Source of the DNA: Escallonia rubra
Lineage: Eukaryota > Streptophyta > Magnoliopsida > Escalloniales > Escalloniaceae
Assembly: GCA_033065855.1 (NCBI GenBank)
Contig: JAVXUO010003142.1
Span: 124,001-188,000 of the forward strand
Direction: 5' to 3'
DNA length: 64,000 nt
Position 1 is the first letter of the stretch. Each line of letters starts with the position of its first letter. The notes beneath the pieces were generated by a model. The model was not told the DNA's origin and ran no database searches. It was given only the letters and a program-made list of their open reading frames with translations. This document shows, piece after piece, positions 35,801 to 45,524 of this stretch. The translations under genes and the position numbers were made by a program.

Positions 35801-36985
35801 CCCGTTAACCTTGATGTCCACATACATCAAGCCTTTCCCTGGTACATCGCTCTTTTTCTTTGGCGGCATGTCTTTAGGCTTTTCTCCAGTTGAGCTCTCT
35901 TCGGGGTTCCCAACCTGCGTTGTCACAGCATTACACCACTGAGGAAAGGCCCCGACAGCATCTTCCTCCTCGTAATCTTGTGTGTCTGTTTGTTCCTCTG
36001 TTGGTGGATGCCTTGATTGAGAGCCAGATTGTTCCCCACGTTGCACCTGCCCCATGTTGTCAAAGAAGGCATTCATCATCTGTCGTTGCGGACAGTTAGC
36101 GATCACGTGCGGCCCTTGACACAAAAAGCAACCCCTGAAAGCAGGTTTCTTAACTTCTCCGCTAGTGCTAGCGTCAGGCTTGGCTTTGAACCCAACTCCA
36201 CTCTTCTGTAGGGTAGAAGAGTTTGACGCCCAACTGCTTTTACTGCCCCAACTTTGGTTTGGCGCTTGACCCCCTGGCTTCTTGCCACCATTACTCCTGT
36301 TTGGATTCCCTCTCTGAGGGGGTCTCTGTGGTTCGGAGTTATAATCTGAAAGGCTCTCGGCAGCGATGATGGCTTTGTTAAGGTTGTTCACCCGACGTCT
36401 ATTGAGCTCGGTGCGAGCCCATGGTTTTAACCCTTCCATGAAGAAGAAGAGTCTGTCGACTGCGGACATGTCGCTGATGTCCAACATCAAGGCAAAAAAT
36501 GCCTGGCAATATTCCCGGACCGATCCGGTGTTCTTGCATTCCAACAACGCTTTCCTCGCGTTGAATGCGGCGTTCTCTGGGAAAAACTGGCTCTTTAGCT
36601 CGCGTTTGAGTATTTCCCATGTGTTTATGACGCAAGACCCATCTTCGATCTCTGCGTACTTCTTCCGCCACCATAACTTGGCATCTCCAACCAAGTACAT
36701 GGCAGCCATCGACACCTTTGTCGCTTCCGAGTCAACTCTGATGGCTCGAAAGTATTGTTCTATATCGAAAAGGAAGTTTTCTAATTCCTTGGCGTCACGG
36801 GCTCCCCCGTAACTCTTGGGCTCTGGCACTCGTGGCCTCGATGAGTGCTCCACACCCCCTGCGGGTGTGTTAACCACTGCACGACTAAGAAGCTCCACTC
36901 GATCCTGGAGCTCTTGAAACTTGCCCTCCCAATCCATGGTCTCAGCATAGCGGGCATTATCAGTGGCTTCAACATTCACTTCCAA
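32819..36985 (-). CDS. Chromovirus gag-pol polyprotein
   Basis: A 1,388-codon open frame. In order: gag (about residues 1-330) with AELWW-like KLWWRKKY and a zinc-knuckle CFLCQGPHVIANC; aspartic protease (MVDTGATHNYIS); reverse transcriptase with FVVVYLDDIVIYS; RNase H (HTDASDFALGGVLMQ); and integrase with the H2C2 zinc finger (ECHDTLWAGHAGGERT to CLTCQQDK) and the core (LDFITGLPKV, DRDSRFTGNFW, SSYHPESDGQTERFN). The long intact frame and close LTRs suggest recent activity. Clade within the chromoviruses was not decided. Confidence 0.97.
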   Translation of the reverse strand: MEVNVEATDNARYAETMDWEGKFQELQDRVELLSRAVVNTPAGGVEHSSRPRVPEPKSYGGARDAKELENFLFDIEQYFRAIRVDSEATKVSMAAMYLVGDAKLWWRKKYAEIEDGSCVINTWEILKRELKSQFFPENAAFNARKALLECKNTGSVREYCQAFFALMLDISDMSAVDRLFFFMEGLKPWARTELNRRRVNNLNKAIIAAESLSDYNSEPQRPPQRGNPNRSNGGKKPGGQAPNQSWGSKSSWASNSSTLQKSGVGFKAKPDASTSGEVKKPAFRGCFLCQGPHVIANCPQRQMMNAFFDNMGQVQRGEQSGSQSRHPPTEEQTDTQDYEEEDAVGAFPQWCNAVTTQVGNPEESSTGEKPKDMPPKKKSDVPGKGLMYVDIKVNGKAIRAMVDTGATHNYISSTEVERLGLTLEKGCGRVKAINSAAQLVAGIARSVLIKIGPYEGRTNFSVVIMDDFKLILGLEFLRDTKTTVMPCTNSLAMLGSKPCVIPTVSTRAGERSISALQLKKGLKRDETTYLAMLRWDEIEEVSGPLPKEVKVILNDFEDVMPDELPKKLPPRRAIDHEIELVPGTKPPARAPYRMSQPELAELRKQLTELLDAGLITPAKSPYGAPVLFQKKQDGSLRMCVDYRALNKVTIRNKYPIPLVADCFDQLSRARMFIKLDLKSGYWQVRIAQGDEAKTTCVTRYGAYEFLVMPFGLTNAPATFCTLMNQVLRDYIDDFVVVYLDDIVIYSSSLDEHLKHLRKVLTRLREHELYVKLSKCTFAQTKIKFLGHVIEQGHIRMDSAKVQVIQEWQPPTNVSELRSFLGLANYYRKFVRDYSRMAHPLTELLKKSKVWEWSKECESAFLAMKRAMSEDPVLALPNVSKSFEVHTDASDFALGGVLMQECHPVAYESRKLNEAERRYTTHEKELLAVVHCLRVWRHYLLGSSFIVRTDNTAVSHFLSQSKLTSKQARWQELLAEFNFMLEYRAGSTNSVADALSRRAELNQVALMAMNAIVTADSRVAINIGQKIKKALTRDPVAQQLLKLIESGKTRQFWQEDGLLMTKGRRVYVPRVDDLRRTLIRECHDTLWAGHAGGERTLALLQQGYYWPQMGDEVQEYVKTCLTCQQDKVERKKKAGLLQPLPIAKRPWESVSLDFITGLPKVGDLGTILVVVDRFSKYASFIATPKYCSAEDTAQLFFKYVVKYWGMPQDIVSDRDSRFTGNFWTELFKLFGSQLSMSSSYHPESDGQTERFNSMLEEYLRHFVSATQKNWVKLLDVAQLCFNSHKSSSTGKSAFEIVNGQQPLLPHTVNVPNAGKSLRAISFSEEWRQNIDLAHSYLEKTAIRMKKHADKNRRSQEFNVGDKVMVKLLPQDRKFLRGRDSRLLQKYEGP

Positions 36986-37165
36986 CGCGTCCAGGCGAAG
37001 GGAGATTTGCTTCAGGATGCCTGGAGCATCCTCGTCGCACTTGCCAATGTGTTGTACCTATGCTTCCAAAGCATCGATTCTCTCTTTCGTGTTGGCCATA
37101 GTTTTTCTCAACAAACTATCCCACACTATTCTCTTAGCTGAAGCCACGGTCTTTTGGGACAACCG

Positions 37166-37181
37166 CGGCTCTGATACCACC
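37166..37181 (-). promoter_or_regulatory. Primer-binding site of the chromovirus (initiator Met tRNA type)
   Basis: On the minus strand TGGTATCAGAGCC follows the 5' LTR by two or three bases and is complementary to the 3' end of plant initiator methionine tRNA. Confidence 0.9.
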
Positions 37182-37856
37182 TGACACACGGTGGCCTTTG
37201 ATGGCACAAAGGAAACCGTATGTGGCACTCGACTTGCCTCTTGCAAGAAGAGTCCGCCAACAAATCTCAACAATCTATAGCAATCAGTGCATCAACATTG
37301 CATAAAACAGTGCACAAAGAAGTAATTTCAACACAAGGGCAAAACGGTCCCAAATATTCTCATTACTTCAAAATCATCGTTACAACTTCAGAAGGCTTCG
37401 TTTGCATCCACAATGTGCAATCTAGCTAAACAGGCAAGCTAAAACAAAGCAAGGGACTCTCGGGTATAGGTGTACATGTACTCCCTATATAGTACCACTA
37501 AGAGGATTTTCCAAAGTGACAGTAGTAGACGTCACTATGTGCGAGGAGTCATAGTGCCCTTTTTTAGAGAAATACAACTCGGAATGACTTGAAATTTTAC
37601 AGGGAAACTTAAATATATACAAGGGTGATCTCCACCAAAATTGAGCAAAAACGCACGCCCGGATCTTCAGATCTTCACGGTTGGCTTTTGACGTGCACGG
37701 GCACTACAGTTGGGCGCGCGGGCGCTGTGCTTGACGGGCGCATGGGCGTGAGACTTGAAGAACTTGTGAGGGCGCATGGGCGCGTGTTGGATGGGCGCGG
37801 GGGCGCTGTGCAGGATGGGCGCGGTGCTAGGCGGGTGCAAGGGGCAGCCTGTGACA
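37182..37856 (-). repeat. 5' LTR of the chromovirus
   Basis: 675 bp; see the 3' LTR at 31,781. The extra 16 bp look like a local tandem copy of the GGGCGC-rich motif. Confidence 0.95.
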
Positions 37857-38350
37857 CTGTGCCAGGAAGGCTGGCTGTTGTATAGCCGTAGGGTGTGTGT
37901 GCGGGTGCGTACTGTTTGCTGTGGGGTGTGGGTCGCTGTGCAGCTGTGAGTGTGTGCATGCCGTGGTGTGTGGGCTGCTGTGCAGCTGTGGGTGAGTATG
38001 TTTGTATTGTGTGTTGCGGTGAGCGTATGCGTGTGTAGGCTACTATGCATCCGTGTAGTGCATGTGTATGTGTCTGTAAGAGTGTGATAAGTATGTGTTA
38101 TGTGTATTGCGTGTCGTGTGTGTAGCAAGGTGATGCGTGTGTGTGGGCTGCTGTTCAGTCGTGTACTGTTTGTGTTTAGGAGTGTGATAGGTTTGTGCAC
38201 TGCATCGTGTGCATACGTCTCTGTGTGTGTGGGCTGTTGTGTAGCCGTGTAGTGTGTGTATTTGCTCGCGGGCGCATGTTTTATTTTTATTTTGGAGGGG
38301 GGGGGGGGGGGGGTTGTGTGTACCAATGTGTGTGTGGACAAGGACAATGG
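37857..38350. repeat. TG-rich degenerate minisatellite, right part
   Basis: Repeated GTGTGTGGGCTGCTGTGCAG-like units occur near 37,925, 37,958, 38,032, 38,137 and 38,225, spaced irregularly (about 35-105 bp). A run of 17 G lies at 38,297-38,313. Long open frames on the minus strand here are His/Thr repeats from composition, not genes. Confidence 0.85.
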
Positions 38351-39734
38351 GGGTAATATGTGTGCGAGTGTGATGGGAATAAGAAGGGAGAGCGAAGCAT
38401 CATTACACTAAAACACTAAACTTACGATCGATTATGAAAGTATAGATTCGGTAGTGGAGGACTTGGATCGCGCTTTGAAGGAAACTTCTGATAATTAAGC
38501 ATTTTAAGTAAGTACTCTGCAATGTTCTATTACCATATTTTCAAATAGTATGTTCTCTTACCAATTAAATGTCTAAAGCTCTTGAAAAAAATGTAACTGT
38601 GTTCATTTTAAACCGGTTGATAAGAAATTGAAATTTCGTGGATTGATTTGACAACTCGTTGTTTATGAACTCTATTTATGATGACGAAATGGAATATTAT
38701 AAATCCGTTGCTGTGCTCCATATCTAATGGAGGAAGATTAGATTTTGGGCCTTGTCAACGGGACTAAATGTTGATGTGATGCGCAATACTGTTGCTTGTA
38801 GTCGGCCTTTGCTTCCATAGAAATGATAATCCTGAGATGGGATTCCGGGCCCAAGTCAATGGTGCCAAAAGCTGACCGCAGCACACTATGAATTGTTGTT
38901 GGACCAAACCAGTCATATGCCATTTTTCATGCTAAACGTTTTCTATTCCTTTAACTGTTTTTAATTACTTACACATTATTACTTTTTTACGGATTTTATT
39001 GTACCTTCTTTTCTTATGAACTGATCACCGATTTTGAGATGAAATTCATGGCATGGTTACAAAATCGAAAACATACTATGGTATATGAATATGGTATGTG
39101 TGTTTGCTGGGATCTAGCTCACTCTTGTTATTTTTCAGGCAATAAATTAGTTGGCTCCGGAACTCATAATAGATGCGAGGTTGAGGCAGCGGAAGACGAG
39201 CGCTAGATAACAGAGCCTTCGCTATACTGTGATTATATTCCAAGTAGCATTGTAGTTAATAAACTCTTGTTTTGGAGATTGTAAGGAGTGTATGTCTCCA
39301 TGAGAATTAACTAGACATTAATACAATGGCGATGATTCTTGGTTTTTACTTGCTAGCAGAGCACTTAAAACTGAGAATATTGTTGGTGATGTTTTAGTAT
39401 ATTACACGGATTAATGGTTCAGAGTTCAGTGACCTTTAAAAATTGGTTCAAAACTCACTTTTCAATTCAGTCGGGGATGCCAATGCCCCTTCTTTGACCA
39501 CTTCATCAGCTTTTTTGGGCTTCCACTTTGATACAAATAGTCACCAGTTCGGCCTTTACAAATTCGTAAATAATACTACCAACCCTCCATTCATATCTTC
39601 CAAAGATTTCTTTGTGCTAACTCTCGTAAAGAAGCGCGTCTGTCTTCTAGGGCTTATCAGACCATCTCTTTTACACTTATCTCTCTTTACTCATGATAAA
39701 TTCATTGTTCTTGTAATTCAGACCTCTAGAGCAG
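38351..39734. other. Mostly unassigned; possible terminal exon near 39,140-39,230
   Basis: A pyrimidine-rich stretch ending TTTTTCAG at about 39,139 precedes a short open segment and stop, and an AATAAA lies at about 39,259. This would fit the last exon and 3' end of a plus-strand gene, but the encoded residues are few and I do not recognise them. Confidence 0.25.
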
Positions 39735-39870
39735 CATATGCTCATAATACTGTACTTTTGAAGGATATTTATTCTGTTATACGAGAATATCACTTTATTA
39801 AGGTTTGCTACCGTACAAATGATCAGATCCAGGAAGCTAAGGTCAAATCGGAACAGCTTTTGACATTATA
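39735..39870 (+). pseudogene. Exon-like fragment, plus-strand copy of an inverted pair
   Basis: Encodes LLKDIYSVIREYHFIKVCYR and NDQIQEAKVKSEQLL, preceded by an intron-acceptor-like ATTCAGACCTCTAG. It is clearly related to the minus-strand exon at 40,135-40,290, with about half of residues shared. It lies inside a longer open frame (39,443-39,991) whose other parts look non-coding. The protein family is not recognised. Confidence 0.5.
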
Positions 39871-40134
39871 TTTTCGGGGAATTTGCATGCTGAGACACCA
39901 TATTCACGTGTCGTTGGGTTTTTTAAAGTTAAACATGAGAGTGATGATATATATAGGGGAGGGGGTGAACATACCATGGATACATGAGTAGCGTAGCTAC
40001 TTTCCGTGGGCATAAAAGTTATAGTTAAGTTATATAGTAATATCGAAAAGTTTTGAAAGTTAAGATAACTAAGAAAGCTAGAAAGGAGAGCCGTAAAAGA
40101 TGCAAAAAGCAGGATTGAGGAAACTATCAGGAGT

Positions 40135-40290
40135 CTCCTAACTCTGCAACTGAGGTCAAAAGCTGCTCTGCTATATCCTTTGCAAGCTGGATCTGATCAT
40201 ATGTACATAAGCATATTTGGAGAAAGTGATATTCTTTGAGGGCAAAATGAATATCTTTCAAAAGTCCAGAATAGTGAGCATCATCAGTCC
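40135..40290 (-). CDS. Possible terminal exon, minus-strand copy of an inverted pair
   Basis: On the minus strand an acceptor ATTCGACCCACAG is followed by an open segment with DAHYSGLLKDIHFALKEYHF, CTYDQIQLAKDIAEQLL and a TGA stop after ELGDS. The reading frame and acceptor are clean, so this may be the last exon of a host gene lying to the right, or a captured piece. The family is not recognised; no upstream exon was found before the gypsy fragment at 40,560. Confidence 0.45.
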
Positions 40291-40559
40291 TGTGGGTCGA
40301 ATAACAGAGAGAGTAAAGAAATCATGAATATATAGATAAATATGCGAGAGTGCTAATCTGGTAAGCCAGAGAAGACAAATAAGCAGGATTTTAAGACCAG
40401 CTTCTTTATGGGAATTAGCATAGAAAATTCTATGGAAAGAATGAAAGGGGGTAGGGGTGGGAGGATTATTTACAACAATGTAAAGGCTAAATTTGATGTC
40501 GTTGGGTTATGGCTTAGGTTTGTATAATAAGCACCTTTAGGAAATGCTCTTTAAGTTGA
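40291..40559. other. Unassigned sequence
   Basis: A+T-rich; no feature is seen. It would be intron if the exon at 40,135 belongs to a gene. Confidence 0.4.
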
Positions 40560-41000
40560 CCTAATGCTCGTCTTCTTCTCGAGATTTGACCACGAGGTCG
40601 TCTACATAACACTTCATGCTCTTTTGTACCATGTTGTGAAATAGAGCAAAACATAGACCTCTGGCATGTTGCATCTGCATTTGTTAGCCCAAAGGGTATC
40701 TATGTGTAGTGGTAATTCCCAAATAGAATTCTGAAACAGTCTTATCTACATCTTCGCTAGCCATTTTAAGTTGATTTATCCTGTAACACAATAATTCAAA
40801 GAGTATACGCCACCGCTCGTGATTACGTCAATGAAACGTCGATTTTTGGGAATGCATCTCATTCTTGCGACTTAACCTATTTATGTCTCAAAAATCCAAA
40901 AATATTCTTCATTATTATCCATTTCTCTTTTCAGTAATTGGCTTGAGATATCCTGACTTGATGAGCTTTTCCGTTTAGTCGAGGGAAGGGCATTCAGCTT
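40560..41000 (-). mobile_element. Ty3/gypsy reverse transcriptase fragment
   Basis: Minus-strand blocks CYVDDLVVKSREEDEH (about 40,570-40,620) and YRINQLKMASEDVDKT upstream are the catalytic YVDD region and preceding part of a Tat-type reverse transcriptase. An isolated old fragment with several breaks. Confidence 0.75.
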
Positions 41001-41659
41001 GTGGCACGTGATGGATGGGTCAGTTCGTGGCATCAGTGAGTATTAGCATACAAACGCATCATGCCTTAGCTTTTGCCCCTTGTATAACCAATTGACCGCC
41101 TCAAGGTCACATTCGCTGCTTGGAGCCATCTTGTCAAATTTTTGACATTGACTCAGTTATCTCAATATAGTCCAACACTTGTATAATCAGCATCTTTGAA
41201 TATTGTCCCACACAGAAGTGAGAAAGATAAAATTTGGCCTTATGAGATCTTGTCAATGAACTCTTAAGTACCTATTGGTTAGCCCTTTTGAGGGGAGTAT
41301 TGCCCTGTCGTAAGCCGTAGATCAGATCATTACAGAGTACTAGACGCACATCCATGCCTAGCGATATCCCACAAACTCACAAATCCCTAAGAAACAGTAA
41401 CATACACACATGGACATGTAAAGAGATAGTGGCCAGAGACAACTAGAGAAAGAAGAATAGAGCGAGCAAGCGAACTAAAGAGAAAGAACTTACCTTAAGG
41501 ATGAGCAGCGACTTGCAGCGACGGAAGAATGACTGTGGTGATGAAGGAGCAACACTACTTTGACGAGGTGGAAGTGGGCAGCGGTAAAGGTGTTCAACAC
41601 TTGGAGCCAACTTGTCAAATTTTTGACACGAAAGGCAAATGGCCTTATGAGATCTTGTC
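41001..41659. repeat. Diverged direct duplication
   Basis: CTTGGAGCCA(T/A)CTTGTCAAATTTTTGACA and a later GGCCTTATGAGATCTTGTCA occur at about 41,135-41,262 and again at 41,600-41,661, where the middle is shorter. The sequence between has no recognised gene. Confidence 0.65.
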
Positions 41660-41704
41660 AAAAACATCGGCCGACGGTGCACATGGAGTAGCGGGGTCAA
41701 AACC

Positions 41705-41965
41705 GTCGGCCGATGTTTTTGATGAAAAGGTGTTCGGGTGGTCTCGGCGTGATGATCGTGCTACCGTGAGTCACGTTGACGCAAAATAAATTGTCTAAGT
41801 CGCGCACAAGGCGCGCGGAGCGAAAAACGCATGTGACTTGAGCGTGCGCGCGTTGACCGGTTCGATGCGTTGGAAAATTGACGGTTGAATCTGTCGACGT
41901 GTTTGCGCGAAGCGGGATCCTTAGTGGGCTCCTGGGTCCGACCAAGATAGGTTGGGAACATAAGC
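41705..41965 (-). repeat. Partial 3' LTR of Tat-type element A
   Basis: Matches 56,275-56,545 through GATGTTTTTGATGAAAAG, CGCGCACAAGGCGCGCGGAG and ACCAAGATAGGTTGGGAACA, at roughly 90% identity. The rest of the 2.8-kb LTR is not recognisable here. Confidence 0.75.
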
Positions 41966-42539
41966 CCCCTGCGTGTGGTGTGCACAGAGGGACGACCCGA
42001 GCGGGCGCCGCACGCATAAGCATCGGTCTTCGAAAAAAGTGCTGGTGTCGAATCTTGAGGAACGGGTGCGATAGTAACGAAAGACGTGAGGGAGCGGAGG
42101 TTTCCTTGAAAAAACAAGAGTTAGCGTGAAAAAAGAAATAGCGTGAAAAGAAGGATTTTATCCAGAAATGGGTTTGTGCAAATTTTTTTTTAGTAGCGGT
42201 TTAAAATTATGAACGTAAAATAATGATGTTGTTCCGGAAAATAAAAGCGTGCAAGAAAAAGTTAGCGTTAAAATGTGGAACGCTAAAAGAGTTGTTGGGG
42301 GGTTTTGGGGGAAAAAATCCAAAATTTGAATTGATGTGATGGGTTTGGGGGGGAAAGTTAGGTGGGAGTCTTGGTCTTTCAAGACTTTTGAGAGAGAGGG
42401 AAAGACTTAGCCAAAAAAAAATAGAGGAAGAAGAAGAAGGAGGCTTGATCTTGAAGAATCCATGAGATTGAGGACATCACAAGAGGCAAAGAGAATGCAA
42501 CAAGGTAAGAGGGGTGGAGCAAATGGAGGAAAAGGCCGT

Positions 42540-42960
42540 GGGTCGACCTCGGCGGCGGCCGAGGCACACCAAGGGGTCAAGGCCGATCGGCGTGGGCAAG
42601 GGGGTGGCGTAGGGGGTCGCGGCGTTGGTGGAAGAGGGGCGGCCAAGGCGAGGCGACCAAGTGGCCAAGGCCGAGGCCGCAGGTTGTTGCGGGTAAGGAG
42701 GAAAGGGGAAGGGGGAGGGGGAAAGGGGGAGGGGAGGAGGGGAACGAGAAGGAAGAGAAGGGGGAGGGGGAAGGGATGAGGGGGGAAGGGAGAAGGGAGA
42801 GGAAGGGAGAGAGGAGAGGAGGAGAATGAGGGATGAAGAAAGGGAGGAAAGAGAGAGAAGGAAGGAGGAATAGAGGGGGGAGAGGAAAAGAAGGAGAGAG
42901 GAAGAAGAAAGAAAAAGGAAGGGAAAAGAGGTCGCGGGCGTGGCGGGTGGCGAGGGGGCC
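42540..42960. repeat. Near-pure polypurine tract with G runs
   Basis: The plus strand from about 42,690 to 42,935 is almost only G and A, with many GGGG and GGGGG runs. The flanks (42,540-42,690 and 42,935-42,990) are GGCCGAGG-rich. The opposite strand gives Pro/Ser/Leu-rich open frames that are composition artefacts. Confidence 0.9.
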
Positions 42961-45084
42961 GAGGTTGCTTCGAGGGCCGAGGCCGGCGGTAGATCACGGG
43001 CGCGCGATTTTGGTTGTGTTGGAGCCAGGGGTGATGATGGTGGAGCGCAAAAGAAGTCGAGGAAGAAGCAAAGTGCACGACGTCGCGGCGGAGGGAGTGT
43101 GCATGCACAGTTATTGCGGGGCGACATGCTTGATGACGACGAGGACGCATCGGCGCCGGTTGATGCATCGGGTGTGCCTTTGGGTTTCGAGGATGGTGGA
43201 GTGAGGAGCTTTGATCAGACTCCGAGCCAAAGCAACACATTACTGACCGCGAAAGGGGCGGTGCCCGGGTGTCCACCCGAAGGGTTGTGGAGGGAGTTGG
43301 CACGACGGGTGTCTGCTGACGTGTTTTTGGCGCCTTGGAGCTCTGCATCGATGGGTGATGGCCCTATGGTTCCTTCACCATATGTCCATGTGCCGAGCTT
43401 CGATGTTGCTCCAGTGATGTCGCCGCGGTATGTACCGAGTTTGTTGGCTGAGCGAGAGGACATTCCGTGGTCACCTGTCATGTTCAAGGGTCACAATGCC
43501 ATGCCGGTTGGTTGGGGCTTCTGGTGCGTGTACATGTTGGGGCGCGAGGTTTGGAGAGAGAGGTTCGAGGCGCTTGGGCTAGCAGCGGCGGTGGAGGCGA
43601 TGTACAAGGGTGTCGATCCAGTCAGGGACATTAGCGGCCTCACACTGCTATTTTCGAGGTGGAGTTCACAGACTCATACTTTCATTAAAGAGTTCAGGGA
43701 GATTGGTCCGATGCTCCTGGACGTCGTGACATTGACCGGCCTACCGATGCACGGGACAGAGGATGCCCGCGTACTGAGGTTGACAGCGGATGAGCACCTG
43801 ACTGTCAAGGCGTTGATTGGTTTTCTGTCGGACACGAAGCTCAACCGCAAAGGCACGTATAGTCTGTGGGTTCAACACTTCTATGGCACAGTGGTCATGC
43901 GGCCCGGGCAGAGGGTGATGTCGGACGACGACTTCCATATGGGTCCTTCCTACAGGGATGAGAGATACGAGCTAGCTGCCTTCCTTGCCATGCTTCTTTC
44001 GAGGTACACCTTTCTGTTACTTCTATCCTTGCATTACTCGTATGCTGCATATCCATTGCTTTGTATATGTAGTATGTCGATCGCTATACTTAGAAAAAAA
44101 AAATTCATGCTTAAGAACAAAGAGGATTAGCGTAGCATGTTTCCATGTGTTGTACTGCATATTTTGCTTGGGTGGGGTGGTCATGATGGGTGTCGTATTT
44201 TCTATACTTGTAGGTTTGTGTTTGAGGGGACACCCGAGGATGGTATTTCCCAGAAGATCTTCCCGTTAGCGGTGCGGATGGCCACAGGCAACCGCGTTGG
44301 GTTGGCATCGACATACTTGGGCACTCTGTACTCACGTCTAGACCAGTTTACGAATGACATGCAGAGATCGTATGGGCGGTACCAGGTGTCGACCTACGTC
44401 GACTAGATGTTCTTACATAGATATCTGTTTGAGTGCTACATTGATTACATGCCTTTGGGATACCTGAAGGTACACCCCTCGTCAAGGAAGGGAATAATGA
44501 CACGTCTGGGGAAGTCCATGGTAGTATCGAAGTGGTACGCGGGAGGACGAGTTTATGCTTGCGCTGGCGGCAAGAGGCATGCATGCGAGTTATCACAGGT
44601 GTTCGATGTGCGAGACGCGTGCCTTAGCCGTCTGTACGTCAACATGCACTCTTCATACGGGACTCCTCCCTGGATGCATTTGCGGGACATCAGTTCACGG
44701 TTGCACAGCAGAGAAGACTTGATAGACCTTGAGGTATCCTTGCTAGTGGCCTTCTTCCCCGGATGGCTTCCGGTATTGACCGATGATGGCGGGAAGTCAG
44801 TCGTGTGCCAGTATTACGTTGCACGCTACAGCCCAGACCGCTTGTCCTTGTCCTTTGGCTATGATCTGGAGCCCCCCTGTGGTTATGCTCGACCTTGGAA
44901 TGTTGACACGCCCTTCCAGTATACCATGCTGAGGAAGACACGTTCGTGGCCGACACCGACGGACGAATGGAGGAGACCCGGTTCGTTGTCCACCGGAGTG
45001 GTCACAGTTGGGTATGCCCGCTGGTGGGAGAGAGTGCGGACTACGTGGTCTGAGTGGTTAGTGCAGGGGCCATCCAACAGGTAG
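42940..45084 (+). pseudogene. Antisense plant mobile domain (PMD) ORF of the Tat-type element
   Basis: Plus-strand blocks include MPVGWGFWCVYMLGREVW, FIKEFREIGPMLLDVVTLTG, GLPMHGTEDARVL, ELAAFLAMLLSR, EDGISQKIFPLAVRMATGN, LGTLYSRLDQFTNDMQRSYG and GVVTVGYARWWERVRTTW. This layout is that of the plant mobile domain (aminotransferase-like, MAIN/MAIL-related), found in a few host proteins and widely in transposons. An intron-like GT-AG gap lies at about 44,004-44,213. The upstream part is Arg/Gly-rich from the polypurine tract. Extra ORFs between pol and the 3' LTR, some antisense, are known in Tat-lineage elements. The copy is broken in a few places. Confidence 0.82.
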
Positions 45085-45524
45085 CTGGTCGATGTCTTCG
45101 TTGGTGACAGGGGGTTGGGACTGGTGTCACTGCAGGTGGTGAAGCAGTCCGGCATGACTGCATTGATCACCGATGTTTCAGAGTATGGTGCGGAGAGAGA
45201 CCGACATGGAGACATGAGACCCTGAGGTGGTGGTGAGAGAGGTGTTTCTGTGCATGAGCCAGCGCCAGTCCACGTGCCTAGGGTGCTAGGTGCCGGCAAG
45301 GGTCCCCTTTCATCAGTGAAAGTGGGGATGATGGAGAGCGCGCAGTGTGGCGGCGCGGGCCCTTCAGCAGTCGGCAGTCATAGGCCGAAGAGGCCGTGAG
45401 AGGCGTTGGAGTATTTTGACTCTGAGGTTAGTGTTACCGTTTTACTTTTGTTTCATAGCTACCGATCATTGTGTTAGTCATGTGCTAAGCCCTTTTTTTC
45501 CTTTCCCTTGTTTTTTTTTGTCAG

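Larger units (their letters stand above)
31781..37856 (-). mobile_element. Young, nearly whole Ty3/gypsy chromovirus
   Basis: LTRs at 31,781-32,439 and 37,182-37,856 begin TGACACACGG and end GTGACA. A perfect 5-bp duplication CTGTG flanks the element (31,776-31,780 and 37,857-37,861). The primer-binding site and polypurine tract are in the right places for minus-strand orientation. By eye the LTRs differ at about nine bases plus one 16-bp gap, roughly 1.4%, so the insertion is probably well under a million or so years old, depending on the rate assumed. The coding region looks nearly whole, with about one break. Confidence 0.96.

Noticed and set aside
37667-38347. 226-codon minus-strand open frame of His/Thr repeats
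   Set aside because: It is the complement of the TG-rich minisatellite and chromovirus LTR end; composition alone keeps it open.
39443-39991. 182-codon plus-strand frame as a complete gene
   Set aside because: Only the part at 39,735-39,870 has support, from the inverted copy. The rest shows no homology and has a splice acceptor inside it.
42407-43348. 313- and 216-codon minus-strand Pro/Ser/Leu-rich open frames
   Set aside because: They lie opposite the polypurine tract and the mobile-domain ORF. Low-complexity shadows without any domain.
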